A DNA stretch of 64,000 bases. Origin: JACVRW01 sp963716215 (lineage in GTDB: Bacteria; Actinomycetota; Thermoleophilia; Solirubrobacterales; Thermoleophilaceae). How positions within the stretch are numbered: the stretch's first letter is position 1; each line of letters opens with the position of its first letter. Below the pieces are notes generated by a model that did not search any database, had not been told where the DNA came from, and worked only from the letters and a program-made list of their open reading frames with translations. The translations under genes and the position numbers were made by a program. Positions 10,339-18,645 of the stretch are shown here, piece after piece. The stretch is from assembly GCA_963716215.1 (NCBI GenBank), contig OY970298.1:2418001-2482000 (forward strand), written 5' to 3'.

Positions 10339-11144
10339 AAGTCTCGGCTCTGCCCGGGGTACTGCTCCGCGCCAAGCCGGCGGGGGTCACCTCCCACGAC
10401 GTGGTGGCCGAGGTGCGGCGCGGGCTGCCGCGCGGCACGAAGGTCGGCCACGCCGGGACGCTCGACCCGTTCGCCACGGGTCTCCTGCTGGTGCTCGTGG
10501 GTCGCGCGACACGCGCCCAGCGCTTCCTGACGGCGCTGCCGAAGACCTACCGGGCGGTCGCTCGCCTCGGCTGGACCTCCGACACCGGCGACCGCGACGG
10601 CGAGCTCGTCCAGACCGGCCGAGTGCCCGAGCGCCTCGAGATTCCCGCCGGCGAGCAGTTGCAGCGCCCACCCGCCTACTCGGCCGTGAAGGTCGCGGGC
10701 GAGCGGGCCTACACGCGCGCTCGCCGCGGCGAGGCGGTCGAGACCGCGCCACGTCCGATCACGGTCCACCGCGCCGAGCTGCTCTGGCACGAGGGCGACC
10801 GGGCCGCGTTCGAGATCGAGTGCTCGTCGGGCACGTACGTCCGCACCCTGATCACCGACCTGGGGGACGCCTACTGCGACGAGCTCGAGCGCACGGCGGT
10901 CGGCCCGTTCCGCCTCGAGGACGCCGACCCCGACCGGCTGGTTCCACTCGACGAGGCCCTCGCGTTCCTGCCCCGGCGGGAGCTGACCGAGGCCGAGGCG
11001 AAGCTCGTGCGCCACGGCCGGCGCGTGCCCCGCGGCCAGACCGACGACCCGCTGGTGACGCTGGTCACGGGCGATGACCTCGTCGCGATCGCGGAGCCGC
11101 GCGCGGAGGAGCTGCAGCCCGTCGTAGTGTTCGACTCCGCATGA
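10335..11144 (+). CDS. truB: tRNA pseudouridine(55) synthase TruB, probable CTG start
   Basis: TruB converts U55 of tRNA to pseudouridine. The catalytic aspartate lies in GHAGTLDPFATG, and the YSAVKV and SSGTYVRTLI motifs are present. The first ATG/GTG/TTG codon in frame is the GTG at 10401, but it falls inside the conserved N-terminal motif KPAGVTSHDVV. The real start must lie upstream, at a codon such as CTG at 10335 (overlapping the nrnA stop as CTGA) or 10350. With CTG 10335 the protein is 269 aa and begins KVSALPGVLL, which fits the family. Confidence 0.93.
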   Translation: MKVSALPGVLLRAKPAGVTSHDVVAEVRRGLPRGTKVGHAGTLDPFATGLLLVLVGRATRAQRFLTALPKTYRAVARLGWTSDTGDRDGELVQTGRVPERLEIPAGEQLQRPPAYSAVKVAGERAYTRARRGEAVETAPRPITVHRAELLWHEGDRAAFEIECSSGTYVRTLITDLGDAYCDELERTAVGPFRLEDADPDRLVPLDEALAFLPRRELTEAEAKLVRHGRRVPRGQTDDPLVTLVTGDDLVAIAEPRAEELQPVVVFDSA

Positions 11145-12091
11145 AGGTCCTGCAGCTCTCCGACGTGGAGCCCGGTTCGGGCCCTCGCGACATCGCCATC
11201 GGCACGTTCGACGGCGTCCATCTCGGCCACCGCGAGGTGATCCGCGGGGCCGACACGGTGCTCACCTTCGACCCGCATCCGCTGGCGGTCATCCACCCGG
11301 AGGCGAGGCCCAAGCTGATCGCCCCTTTTCCGATCAAGCGCGACCTGATCGCCGATCTCGGCGTGAGCGAGCTCGTGGTGATCCCGTTCGACCAGCACTT
11401 CGCGGAGCAGGCTCCGGAGAGCTTCGTCGCCGACGTGCTGGTGGAGCGCCTGGGGGCGCGCCGCGTGTCGGTTGGCGAGAACTTCCGCTTCGGCCAGGCG
11501 GCGCGCGGCACCGCCGACCTGCTGCGCACCCACGACGACTTCGAGACCCGCGTGGTGCCGCTCGTGGAGGTGGCCGGCGAGACGGTGTCGTCGAGTCACA
11601 TCCGCGGCCTGGTCGCCGCCGGTGACGTAGCCGGAGCGGCCGAGTTCCTCGGCGGCCCGTTCCTCTTCGAGGGCGAGGTGGTCACCGGAGATCGGCGCGG
11701 GCGCGAGCTGGGCATGCCGACCGCGAACCTCGTGCCCGACGATGCGCTCGTGTGTCCCGGCCACGGCGTCTACGCCGCGTACGCGAACGTGACGCCATCC
11801 CCTGCGCACGCGGCCGAGCCGCGTGCTTCGGGCCATCCAACTGCCGTCAACGTCGGCGTGCGCCCGACCTTCGACACCGGCCGCGGTCTGCTCGTGGAGG
11901 CATACCTGATCGGCTTCGAGGGCGATCTCTACGGCCAGCAACTGCGGATCGCGTTCCTGGAGCGCATGCGGGGCGAGCACCGCTTCGAGTCCGTCGACGC
12001 GCTCGTCGAGCAGATGCAGCGCGACGTCGTGCAGGCCGAGCAGATCGCGGCCGACTCCTCCGAGCTGCTGCTACGGTTTCCGGCTCGATGA
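11141..12091 (+). CDS. ribF: Bifunctional riboflavin kinase / FAD synthetase
   Basis: RibF phosphorylates riboflavin to FMN and adenylates it to FAD. The N-terminal adenylyltransferase domain shows GTFDGVHLGH, FDPHPLAV and SSSHIR. The C-terminal kinase domain shows GDRRGRELGMPTANL and NVGVRPTF. Between the YAAYANV strand and NVGVRPTF a loop of about 13 residues (SPAHAAEPRASGHP) is encoded by a copy of the window's palindromic repeat, an in-frame insertion in a normally short loop. The gene overlaps truB and rpsO by ATGA junctions. TAGTGT (11125-11130) lies 10 nt before the start. Confidence 0.96.
   Translation: MKVLQLSDVEPGSGPRDIAIGTFDGVHLGHREVIRGADTVLTFDPHPLAVIHPEARPKLIAPFPIKRDLIADLGVSELVVIPFDQHFAEQAPESFVADVLVERLGARRVSVGENFRFGQAARGTADLLRTHDDFETRVVPLVEVAGETVSSSHIRGLVAAGDVAGAAEFLGGPFLFEGEVVTGDRRGRELGMPTANLVPDDALVCPGHGVYAAYANVTPSPAHAAEPRASGHPTAVNVGVRPTFDTGRGLLVEAYLIGFEGDLYGQQLRIAFLERMRGEHRFESVDALVEQMQRDVVQAEQIAADSSELLLRFPAR
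11799..11833 (+). repeat. Palindromic repeat copy inserted in frame within ribF
   Basis: The 35-bp segment matches the intergenic unit at 24073 onward except at four positions. Those four changes are two compensatory base-pair swaps in the stem. The arms GCACGCGGC (11806-11814) and GCCGCGTGC (11818-11826), with loop CGA, are perfectly complementary. It encodes an extra loop in the RibF riboflavin kinase domain. Confidence 0.85.
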
Positions 12092-12357
12092 CGCTCACCG
12101 CGGATAAGAAGGCTGAGATCGTGGCCGAGTACGGCCGCGGCGACGCCGACACCGGCTCGACCGAGGTCCAAGTGGCGCTGCTCACCGCGCGGATCAACGA
12201 GCTGACCGAGCACCTCCGCGAGCACCGCAAGGATCACCACTCGCGCCGCGGGCTGCTGATGCTCGTCGGCAAGCGCCGCCGCCTGCTCAAGTACCTGCAG
12301 GCCAGCGACATCGATCGCTATCGAGCGCTGATCCAGCAGCTCGGTCTGCGGCGGTGA
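12088..12357 (+). CDS. rpsO: 30S ribosomal protein S15
   Basis: S15 binds 16S rRNA early in 30S platform assembly. The 89-aa product has the full family length and motifs (GSTEVQVALLTARINELTEHLREH, DHHSRRGLLMLVGKRRRLLKYL). The ATG overlaps the ribF stop. TACGGT lies 10 nt upstream and could give a separate rpsO transcript, useful for a gene needing high expression. The usual rpsO-pnp adjacency is interrupted here by two redox genes. Confidence 0.97.
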   Translation: MTLTADKKAEIVAEYGRGDADTGSTEVQVALLTARINELTEHLREHRKDHHSRRGLLMLVGKRRRLLKYLQASDIDRYRALIQQLGLRR

Positions 12358-12815
12358 TCGAAGCCGGCGAGCTCGCGCCGGACTTCACCCTCCCCAATCA
12401 GGACGGGCAACCGGTGTCGCTGGCCGAACTCCGCGGTCACACGGTCGTGCTCGCGTTCTACCCGGCCGACTTCAGCCCCGTCTGTACGGATCAGCTGAAC
12501 GTCTACCAGGAGGTATTGGAAGAGCTGGAGAGCCGCGGCGTGCGGCTGTTCGGCGTCTCCGTCGACGGCGCCTTCTGCCACAAGGCGTTCCAGGCCGAGC
12601 TCAACTCGAGGATTCCGCTGCTGGCCGACTTCCACCCGAAGGGCGAGGTCGCCAAGGCCTACGGCGTGTGGTCCGAGGAGTACGGGGTGTCGGCACGGGC
12701 ACTTGTGATGATCGGCCCCGACGGCAGAGTCGACTGGGCCTACCGGTCGTCTCCGCTCGAGGTGCCGGGAGCAAACCTGATCTTTGACGCGCTGGAGCAG
12801 CGCACCGCCGCCTGA
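12354..12815 (+). CDS. Peroxiredoxin (AhpC/TSA, Bcp/AhpE-like)
   Basis: A 153-aa thiol peroxidase that should reduce hydrogen peroxide or alkyl hydroperoxides. The peroxidatic cysteine lies in YPADFSPVCTDQL, the standard TxxC-type active site. The APDFTLPNQDGQPVSL N-terminus is typical. A second cysteine (DGAFCHKAF) may act in resolution. The GTG start overlaps the rpsO stop (GTGA). It shares its 3' end with the DsbA-like gene, suggesting a small redox cassette inside the operon. Confidence 0.92.
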   Translation: MIEAGELAPDFTLPNQDGQPVSLAELRGHTVVLAFYPADFSPVCTDQLNVYQEVLEELESRGVRLFGVSVDGAFCHKAFQAELNSRIPLLADFHPKGEVAKAYGVWSEEYGVSARALVMIGPDGRVDWAYRSSPLEVPGANLIFDALEQRTAA

Positions 12816-13338
12816 GCCCGGGCCGGACGACCACGTCCGCGGCTCGGGCCCGGTGGTGCTCGAGTACGCGGACCTGGAGTGCCCGCACTGCGCGCGCTCG
12901 CACCTGATCCTCAAGGAGCTGCCGGTGCGGCGCGTCTTTCGTCACTTCCCGGTGCTCTCGAAGCACCCGCGCGCGCGGGCGCTCGCGGCGGCGGCCGAGG
13001 CGGCCGGCCTGCAGGGGCGCTTCTGGGAGATGCACGACTCGCTGCTGGAGGACCAGGGCCACCTCGACGACCCGCACCTGTGGGCGCGAGCCACGGCGCT
13101 CGGGCTCGATCTCGAGCGGTTCGAGTCCGACCGCCGCTCCGAGGCCGTCGAGGCGCGGGTGCAGCGCGACTTCCGCTCCGGGATCCGTGCCGGGGTCACG
13201 ACCACGCCGACCCAGTTCGCGGGCGGGCGGGCGTTCCCGGGCGTCCCCGGCGAGGACTTTCAGGAATTGGTCGCTGCTAGCCTCTCCAGGGTTCGCAACG
13301 AGACGTACAAGAACGTGCCGCCAACCGGAGGCGGCTGA
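12784..13338 (+). CDS. DsbA-family thioredoxin-fold protein
   Basis: A 184-aa thioredoxin-fold protein with the active site CPHC in EYADLECPHCARSH, the late TTTPTQFAGGRAFPG segment and the family DHVRG N-terminus. It lacks a signal peptide or membrane anchor, so it is probably cytosolic, unlike periplasmic DsbA. The only usable start before the conserved DHVRG is a TTG at 12784, which overlaps the peroxiredoxin gene by 32 nt. It may act as a thiol reductant or isomerase; the partner is unknown. Confidence 0.85.
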   Translation: MTRWSSAPPPEPGPDDHVRGSGPVVLEYADLECPHCARSHLILKELPVRRVFRHFPVLSKHPRARALAAAAEAAGLQGRFWEMHDSLLEDQGHLDDPHLWARATALGLDLERFESDRRSEAVEARVQRDFRSGIRAGVTTTPTQFAGGRAFPGVPGEDFQELVAASLSRVRNETYKNVPPTGGG

Positions 13339-13348
13339 AAGGGAACAC

Positions 13349-15607
13349 ATGACTGATGGAGTTAGCCGGGTCTCACTCGAGATCGGCGGTACCTCGATCG
13401 AGTTCGAGACCGGCAAGCTCGCCAAGCAGGCGAGCGGGTCCGTGGTCGTGACGGCAGGGGAGACCAAGGTGCTGTGCACCGCGACGGCGGGCAACACGCG
13501 CGACGTCGACTTCCTCCCGCTGACCGTCGACGTGGAGGAGCGCATGTACGCCGCGGGCAAGATCCCCGGCAGCTTCTTCCGCCGCGAGGGTCGCGCCGGC
13601 GAGAAGGCCACCCTGACCGCACGCATGATCGATCGGCCGCTGCGCCCGCTCTTCCCCAAGGGCTGGAATCGCGAGACCCAGCTGGTCTCGATTCCGATGT
13701 CGATCGACCACGAGCACCCCTACGACATCCTCGCGATGAACGGCGCCAGCGCCGCGCTGATGGTGTCCGACATCCCCTTCCCGGCGCCGGTCGGCGCCGT
13801 TCGCATCGGCCAGGACGCCGAGGGCAACTTCCTCGTCAACCCTGACGAGGAGTGGCTGCTCGAGTCCCCGCTCGACCTGGTGGTCGCGGGCACCGAGGAG
13901 GCCATCCTGATGGTCGAGGCTGGCGCCAACGAGATCACCGAGGCCGAGATCCTCGATGCGCTCGACATCGCCCACCAGGCGATCAAGGAGCTCTGCCAGG
14001 CCCAGCACGACCTGCGCAAGCAGGCCGGCAAGGAGAAGGTCGAGTCGACCCCGCGGCAGGTGGACGAGGCGGTCATGAGCGAGGTCAAGGACCGCTTCGG
14101 CACCGCGCTCGACGAGGCCACCCAGGTGCACGACAAGCTCGAGCGCCAGGACGCCACCAAGCGCGTGGAGGAAGAGGTCCTCGAGGCGCTCGGCGGGCAG
14201 GGCGAGGCCGACGATGCCACGGCGGCAGCCCGCCGGCAGGCCGTCCAGCTCGCCTTCGACAAGCTCGAGAAGGACATCATCCGCAAGCGCATCGCCGTCG
14301 ACAAGAAGCGCCCCGACGGCCGCGCCGCGGAGGAGATCCGCGACATCTGGATCGAGGTCGGGGTAGCCCCGCGCACGCACGGCTCGGCGGTGTTCACCCG
14401 CGGCCAGACGCAGGCGTTCTCGGTCGCGGCGCTCGGCACCACGCGTGACGAGATGCGGCTGGACACGCTCGGCCTCCAGGAAGGCAAGCACTACTTCCAC
14501 CACTACAACTTCCCGCCGTTCTCGGTGGGCGAGGCCGGCTTCATGCGCGGGCCGAAGCGCCGCGACATCGGTCACGGCGCGCTCGCGGAGCGGGCGCTCG
14601 TGCCGGTCGTGCCGTCGGTGGAGGACTTCCCCTACACGATTCGCGTCGTGTCGGACATCCTCGAGTCGAACGGCTCGTCTTCGATGGCCTCGGTCTGCGG
14701 ATCCTCCCTGTCGCTGATGGAGGCCGGCGTGCCGATCAAGGCGCCGGTGGCCGGAGTGGCGATGGGCCTGATCAAGGAGGGCGACGACTACATCGTCCTG
14801 ACCGACATCGCCGGCGTCGAGGACCACCTCGGCGACATGGACTTCAAGGTCGCCGGCACGTCGGAGGGCATCACCGCCCTCCAGATGGACATCAAGATCA
14901 CCGGGGTCACCTTCGACATCCTGCGCGACGCGCTCTCGCAGGCCCAGGAGGCGCGCCTCACGATCCTCGGCAAGATGAACGAGGCGATCTCGGAGCCGCG
15001 CGCGGAGCTGTCTCCGTACGCGCCGCGCATCAGCGCCATCCAGATCGACACCGAGAAGATCGGCGCCGTGATCGGCAAGGGCGGCGAGACGATCCGCGCG
15101 CTGTCGGAGGAGTTCGACGCGCAGATCGACATCGACGACGACGGCACCGTGCGCATCTACGCCCAGACGGGCGAGCAGGGCGACGCGCTGGTGGACCGGA
15201 TCCGCTCGATGACCAAGGAGGTCGAGCTCGGCGACGAGTTCACCGGCAAGGTGGTCAAGACCACCACGTTCGGGGCCTTCATCGAGCTGGCCAAGGGCAC
15301 CGACGGCCTGCTGCACATCTCGAACATCAAGCCCGGCGAGCGGGTCAACGCGGTGGAGGACGTAGTCAACCGCGGCGACGAGCTGCGGGTGAAGGTGGTC
15401 GAGGTGGACCGCGAGCGCGGCCGCATCGGCCTCCGCCTGATCGACGATCCGGAGATCGCGGGCAAGTCGGCCGAGGAGCTGGCGTCGATGGGCACCGGCG
15501 ACAAGGCCCGGGGTGACCGCGGCGACCGCGGCGACCGCGGCAACGGCCGCGGCGGGCGGCGCCCGCGCGAGCGCGACCGGCGGCCGCGCGAGCGCACCAG
15601 CGATTAG
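13349..15607 (+). CDS. pnp: Polyribonucleotide nucleotidyltransferase (PNPase)
   Basis: PNPase is a 3'-to-5' phosphorolytic exoribonuclease of RNA turnover. The 752-aa product has two RNase PH domains (GSFFRREGRAGEKATLTARM, FSVGEAGFMRGPKRRDIGHG), a KH domain (IGAVIGKGGETIRALSEE) and an S1 domain (GKVVKTTTFGAFIELAKGTDG). It ends in a short Arg/Gly/Asp-rich tail with three GDR repeats. I chose the ATG at 13349 for its AAAGGGA site and family-like N-terminus; the frame is open further upstream. Confidence 0.97.
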   Translation: MTDGVSRVSLEIGGTSIEFETGKLAKQASGSVVVTAGETKVLCTATAGNTRDVDFLPLTVDVEERMYAAGKIPGSFFRREGRAGEKATLTARMIDRPLRPLFPKGWNRETQLVSIPMSIDHEHPYDILAMNGASAALMVSDIPFPAPVGAVRIGQDAEGNFLVNPDEEWLLESPLDLVVAGTEEAILMVEAGANEITEAEILDALDIAHQAIKELCQAQHDLRKQAGKEKVESTPRQVDEAVMSEVKDRFGTALDEATQVHDKLERQDATKRVEEEVLEALGGQGEADDATAAARRQAVQLAFDKLEKDIIRKRIAVDKKRPDGRAAEEIRDIWIEVGVAPRTHGSAVFTRGQTQAFSVAALGTTRDEMRLDTLGLQEGKHYFHHYNFPPFSVGEAGFMRGPKRRDIGHGALAERALVPVVPSVEDFPYTIRVVSDILESNGSSSMASVCGSSLSLMEAGVPIKAPVAGVAMGLIKEGDDYIVLTDIAGVEDHLGDMDFKVAGTSEGITALQMDIKITGVTFDILRDALSQAQEARLTILGKMNEAISEPRAELSPYAPRISAIQIDTEKIGAVIGKGGETIRALSEEFDAQIDIDDDGTVRIYAQTGEQGDALVDRIRSMTKEVELGDEFTGKVVKTTTFGAFIELAKGTDGLLHISNIKPGERVNAVEDVVNRGDELRVKVVEVDRERGRIGLRLIDDPEIAGKSAEELASMGTGDKARGDRGDRGDRGNGRGGRRPRERDRRPRERTSD

Positions 15608-15618
15608 CAGAGCCCTGA

Positions 15619-16900
15619 GTGAGTGCTGAGCCTGCTCGACTGACAACGCTCGACTCGGGCGTTCGCGTCGTGACCGAGGCAATGCCCTCGGTGCGGTCGA
15701 TCGCGCTCGGGTTCTGGATCCGGGCGGGGTCGCGCGACGAGGGCGTCGAGCAGGCCGGCATCTCGCACTTCCTGGAGCACCTGCTCTTCAAGGGCACGGA
15801 CCGCTTCAGCTCGCTCGAGATCGACGAGCTGTTCGACGCGATGGGCGCGGAGGTCAACGCCGGCACCGGCAAGGAGACGACCTCCGTCTACTCGCGCTTC
15901 CTCGACATGCACCTGGAGCGCGCCTTCGACGTACTCCAGGACATGGTGCTGAGGCCGTCCTATCCGGACATCGACTCGGAGCGCCAGGTCGTGATCGAGG
16001 AGATCGCGATGTACGAGGACGAGCCGTCGGACAAGGTGCACGACGTGCTGGCCGGCGCCATCTTCGGCGACCATCCGCTCGGCCGCCCGATCATCGGGAC
16101 GCGCCGACGTGATCTCGTCGGTGCCGGTGCCGCAGATCGCCCAGTGGCACGACGGGCGCTACGTGCCGGGCAACATCGTCGTCGCCGCGGCGGGCAACCT
16201 CGACCACGACCGCGTCGTGGCGCTGGTGGACGCAGCGGTCGGGGACGCGCCGCCGGCGCCCGTGCAGGAGGCGGCGCCGGCGCAGGCGACACCGTCGCTG
16301 CGCTTCCACGTAAAGGAGACAGAGCAGTATCACCTCTGTCTCGGTGGCCCGGGCATCCCCCGCGGAGACGACCGCCGTTTCGCACTGCGGGTGCTGGACA
16401 CGATCCTGGGCGGATCATCCTCGTCGCGCCTGTTCCAGGAGGTGCGCGAGAAGCGCGGCCTCGCGTATGCGGTCTTCACCTACGCCTCGCAGTACGTCGA
16501 CACCGGCCAGGTGGCCCTGTACGTGGGCACGCGTCCCGACAACGTCGCCGAGGCGATGCGGGTGATCGGCACGGAGCTGGAGCGCCTCCAGGCGGACGGC
16601 GTGACGGCCGAGGAGCTGGACCGCGCGCGCGACAACGTGAAGGGCCGCACCGTGCTTTCGATGGAGTCGAGCGCCACACGCATGAACCGGCTCGGCAGCT
16701 CGGTGCTGATGGGCATCCCCGTGTTGACCGTGGACGAGGTGCTGGCCCGCTTCGACGCGATCACGCTCGACGACGTCGTCGAGATGGCACGCGAGCTGTG
16801 GGTGCCGGAGCGCCTGTCGGCGGCCGGCGTGGGGGCGGACGAGGCGACGTTCCGCTCGGCGCTGGAGGCGGTCAGCCCGTCGCTGGCCGTAGCTGCGTGA
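15619..16900 (+). pseudogene. M16-family zinc metallopeptidase, interrupted by a frameshift
   Basis: An M16 peptidase of the processing-peptidase type. The zinc site is intact: His50, Glu53 and His54 in HFLEHLLFKGT, and Glu residues in VVIEEIAMYEDEPSDKVHD. At about 16102 one extra base in GGGACGCGCC shifts the frame. The second half (PVPQIAQWHDGRYVPGNIVVAAAG onward) continues in the +1 frame to the stop at 16900. Without that base the protein would be a normal ~427 aa. Uncorrected, the first frame runs open into dapB and would give a false 644-aa fusion. Whether this is a real mutation or a sequencing error cannot be told here. The position after pnp is typical. Confidence 0.85.
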
Positions 16901-17553
16901 TCAACGTCGCCGTCTCGGGCGCCTCGGGGCGCATGGGGCAGACCGTCTGTCGCGCGGTCGAGGGGGCCGACGACATGGCGCTCGTCGGTCGAGTCGACCC
17001 GCTGCTGAAGACCGCGCTGGCCGACGTGCTGGGCGACGCCGACGTGGTCGTTGACTTCTCGACGCCCGACACGGCGCTCGGCAACGCGCGCACGTGCCTG
17101 GAGGCGGGGGTGCACTGCGTGATGGGCACCAGTGGGGCGGACTTCTCGTCGCTGGTCGGCGTGGGGGAGGGCAACCTGTTCGTGGCGCCCAACTTCGCGA
17201 TCGGCGCGGTGCTGATGATGAAGTTCGCGGTGGAGGCGGCGGCGCACATGCCTGAGTGCGAGATCGTCGAGCTGCACCACGACCGCAAGGTGGATGCCCC
17301 CTCGGGTACCGCCGCGCGGACGGCGGAGCTGATCGCCGAGGCCGGCGGCAACGTGCACCAGCCGATCCACTCCGTCCGCCTGCCCGGGCTGGTGGCCCAC
17401 CAAGAGGTGATCTTCGGCGGTGCCGGCCAGACGCTCACGATCCGCCACGACTCGGTGGACCGCGAGTCGTTCATGCCGGGCGTGCTGCTGGCCGTGCGCC
17501 GCGTGGGCTCACTGGAGAGCTCGCCGGTGATCGGGCTCGAGCACCTGCTGTAG
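16897..17553 (+). CDS. dapB: 4-hydroxy-tetrahydrodipicolinate reductase
   Basis: DapB reduces hydroxy-tetrahydrodipicolinate with NAD(P)H in lysine/diaminopimelate synthesis. The 218-aa product has the N-terminal nucleotide-binding motif VSGASGRMGQ and the catalytic segment ELHHDRKVDAPSGTA. It is shorter than many homologues, with a compact N-domain. The GTG start overlaps the M16 stop (GTGA), making it the last gene of the long operon. dapA lies about 1 kb downstream in the same orientation. Confidence 0.94.
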   Translation: MINVAVSGASGRMGQTVCRAVEGADDMALVGRVDPLLKTALADVLGDADVVVDFSTPDTALGNARTCLEAGVHCVMGTSGADFSSLVGVGEGNLFVAPNFAIGAVLMMKFAVEAAAHMPECEIVELHHDRKVDAPSGTAARTAELIAEAGGNVHQPIHSVRLPGLVAHQEVIFGGAGQTLTIRHDSVDRESFMPGVLLAVRRVGSLESSPVIGLEHLL

Positions 17554-17690
17554 CGCTGCCGGCCCCGGCGGCGCTTGTCGAGTTTCTCCCGCATAGCGGA
17601 GTTTTCTCGACAAGCCACCCGAGGCGGCGGGGGTTTGACGCGTTGCCGTCACATAGGGGGCACAACTCGACAAGCCCCCGAAGGTCACCC
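17553..17690. repeat. Intergenic inverted/direct repeat element (CTTGTCGAG family)
   Basis: A GC hairpin (17553-17560 with 17567-17574) sits at the dapB stop. It is followed by CTTGTCGAG (17574-17582) and its perfect inverse CTCGACAAG (17606-17614), which flank an inner imperfect palindrome. A second CTCGACAAG occurs 60 bp later (17666-17674). Similar flanks (CATAG-n-GG before, CC-CCGAGG/CCCCCGAAGG after) make an imperfect direct repeat. No gene is supported here. The layout resembles a high-copy intergenic palindrome, and the first hairpin may end the dapB transcript. Confidence 0.7.
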
Positions 17691-17745
17691 CTTGGTTGCT
17701 GCAGTTGTTCGTGGTTGGCGGCGGTCGGCGGGGCGGCGGGTCGGG

Positions 17746-18165
17746 CTACGCCGCCGTCTGCTTGCTCCGCAGCGCCCGCGGCACCACGAAGCGGATCCCG
17801 CTGCGGTCGTCGTCGATCGAGCACGTCTTGTTGTCGATCAGCCCCAGCTTCTTGGCGTGGGGGACAAGCGCCATCTGGTTGAGGTAGCTCTCGTGGCCGC
17901 GCTTGCGGGTGATCACCCACAGGTAGCCGGTGTCGCGCAGCCGGGCGCGGTAGCGCACCAGCGCCTCCTTGGCCTCGTCCTCGGACTCCACCAGCACGAT
18001 CGCACCGTCCAGCACCCCGGAACGCACCAGCCCGCGGCCCACCGCTTCCTTGACGTCGCGGCGCAGCCCCGAGCCCACGTCGCCGGTGATCTCGACCCGC
18101 TGTGCGGGCCTCACTCCGAGCTTCTGGACTGCCGTCCGGTGGCTGTAGTCGCGTTCTTCGGCCAT
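17746..18165 (-). CDS. DUF3052 family protein
   Basis: A 139-aa protein of the actinobacterial DUF3052 family, function not established. It shows the family features LGVRPAQRVEITGDVGSGLRRDVKEAVGRG, VLDGAIVLV and the RGHESYLNQMALVPHAKKLGLIDNKTCSIDDDRSGIRFVVPR C-terminus (split here by family blocks). The frame is open upstream, but the ATG at 18165 gives the normal N-terminus. It is transcribed divergently from the small helical protein gene. Confidence 0.85.
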   Translation of the reverse strand: MAEERDYSHRTAVQKLGVRPAQRVEITGDVGSGLRRDVKEAVGRGLVRSGVLDGAIVLVESEDEAKEALVRYRARLRDTGYLWVITRKRGHESYLNQMALVPHAKKLGLIDNKTCSIDDDRSGIRFVVPRALRSKQTAA

Positions 18166-18279
18166 GGCGAGCGGATCGATTCTGTCATTCGCGGAGGCTG
18201 TTCTGGGCGGTTTGCAGCGGCTATCCCGAGAAACCGGCTCGCGCGGTACGCTCCAGCCAGATCTACGCAGGAGGCAACG

Positions 18280-18645
18280 ATGGGCTTCATGGACAAGGCA
18301 AAGAAGCTCGCCGAGCAGGCACAGCAGAAGCTCGACGAGGCTCAGCAGAACTTCAACCAGGGTGGTTCCACGGCCGGTCAGCCGGGCGGGACCCGCTACG
18401 ACGACCACGGGCGTCCGATTCAGGACGGCCCGCCGGCCGGCAACACCCCGCCGCCCGCGGCGGAGCCGGCGCCACCGGCACCGCCGGCGCCCGATCCCAC
18501 GGCGACACCGGACCCGGCGGAGGCGGCGGCAGCCACAGAGCCGACCGCCCCGGCCCCGCCGCCTCCGGCGCCGCCCGCGCCCTCCGAGGGCAGCGGCGGC
18601 TCCGCGAACAGCTCCCCCGACCCGTTCAAGCCGCTCCAGCAGTGA
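18280..18645 (+). CDS. Small helical protein with Pro/Ala-rich tail (unknown function)
   Basis: I do not recognise the family with confidence. Residues 1-30 form an amphipathic, lysine/glutamine-rich helix (MGFMDKAKKLAEQAQQKL). A short GGTRYDDHGRPIQDGPP linker follows, then about 70 residues of low-complexity Pro/Ala/Glu. The start has a clear AGGAGG ribosome-binding site 5 nt upstream. The stop overlaps dapA (GTGA), so it is cotranscribed with lysine biosynthesis. The product is 121 aa. Confidence 0.75.
   Translation: MGFMDKAKKLAEQAQQKLDEAQQNFNQGGSTAGQPGGTRYDDHGRPIQDGPPAGNTPPPAAEPAPPAPPAPDPTATPDPAEAAAATEPTAPAPPPPAPPAPSEGSGGSANSSPDPFKPLQQ

Noticed and set aside
13373..15682. A very long open frame antisense to pnp
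   Set aside because: High GC removes stop codons from most frames. The translation is low-complexity Arg/Ala/His/Leu with no domain, while pnp on the other strand is complete. Similar antisense frames over rnj, ftsK, murT and others were dropped for the same reason.
15619..17553. A 644-aa M16 peptidase-DapB fusion protein
   Set aside because: The middle third is frameshifted nonsense; the true second half of the peptidase is in another frame, and DapB has its own GTG start with a GTGA overlap.
17471..17920. A small minus-strand gene over the repeat between dapB and DUF3052
   Set aside because: It overlaps both neighbours and translates the palindromes into low-complexity sequence with no domain.
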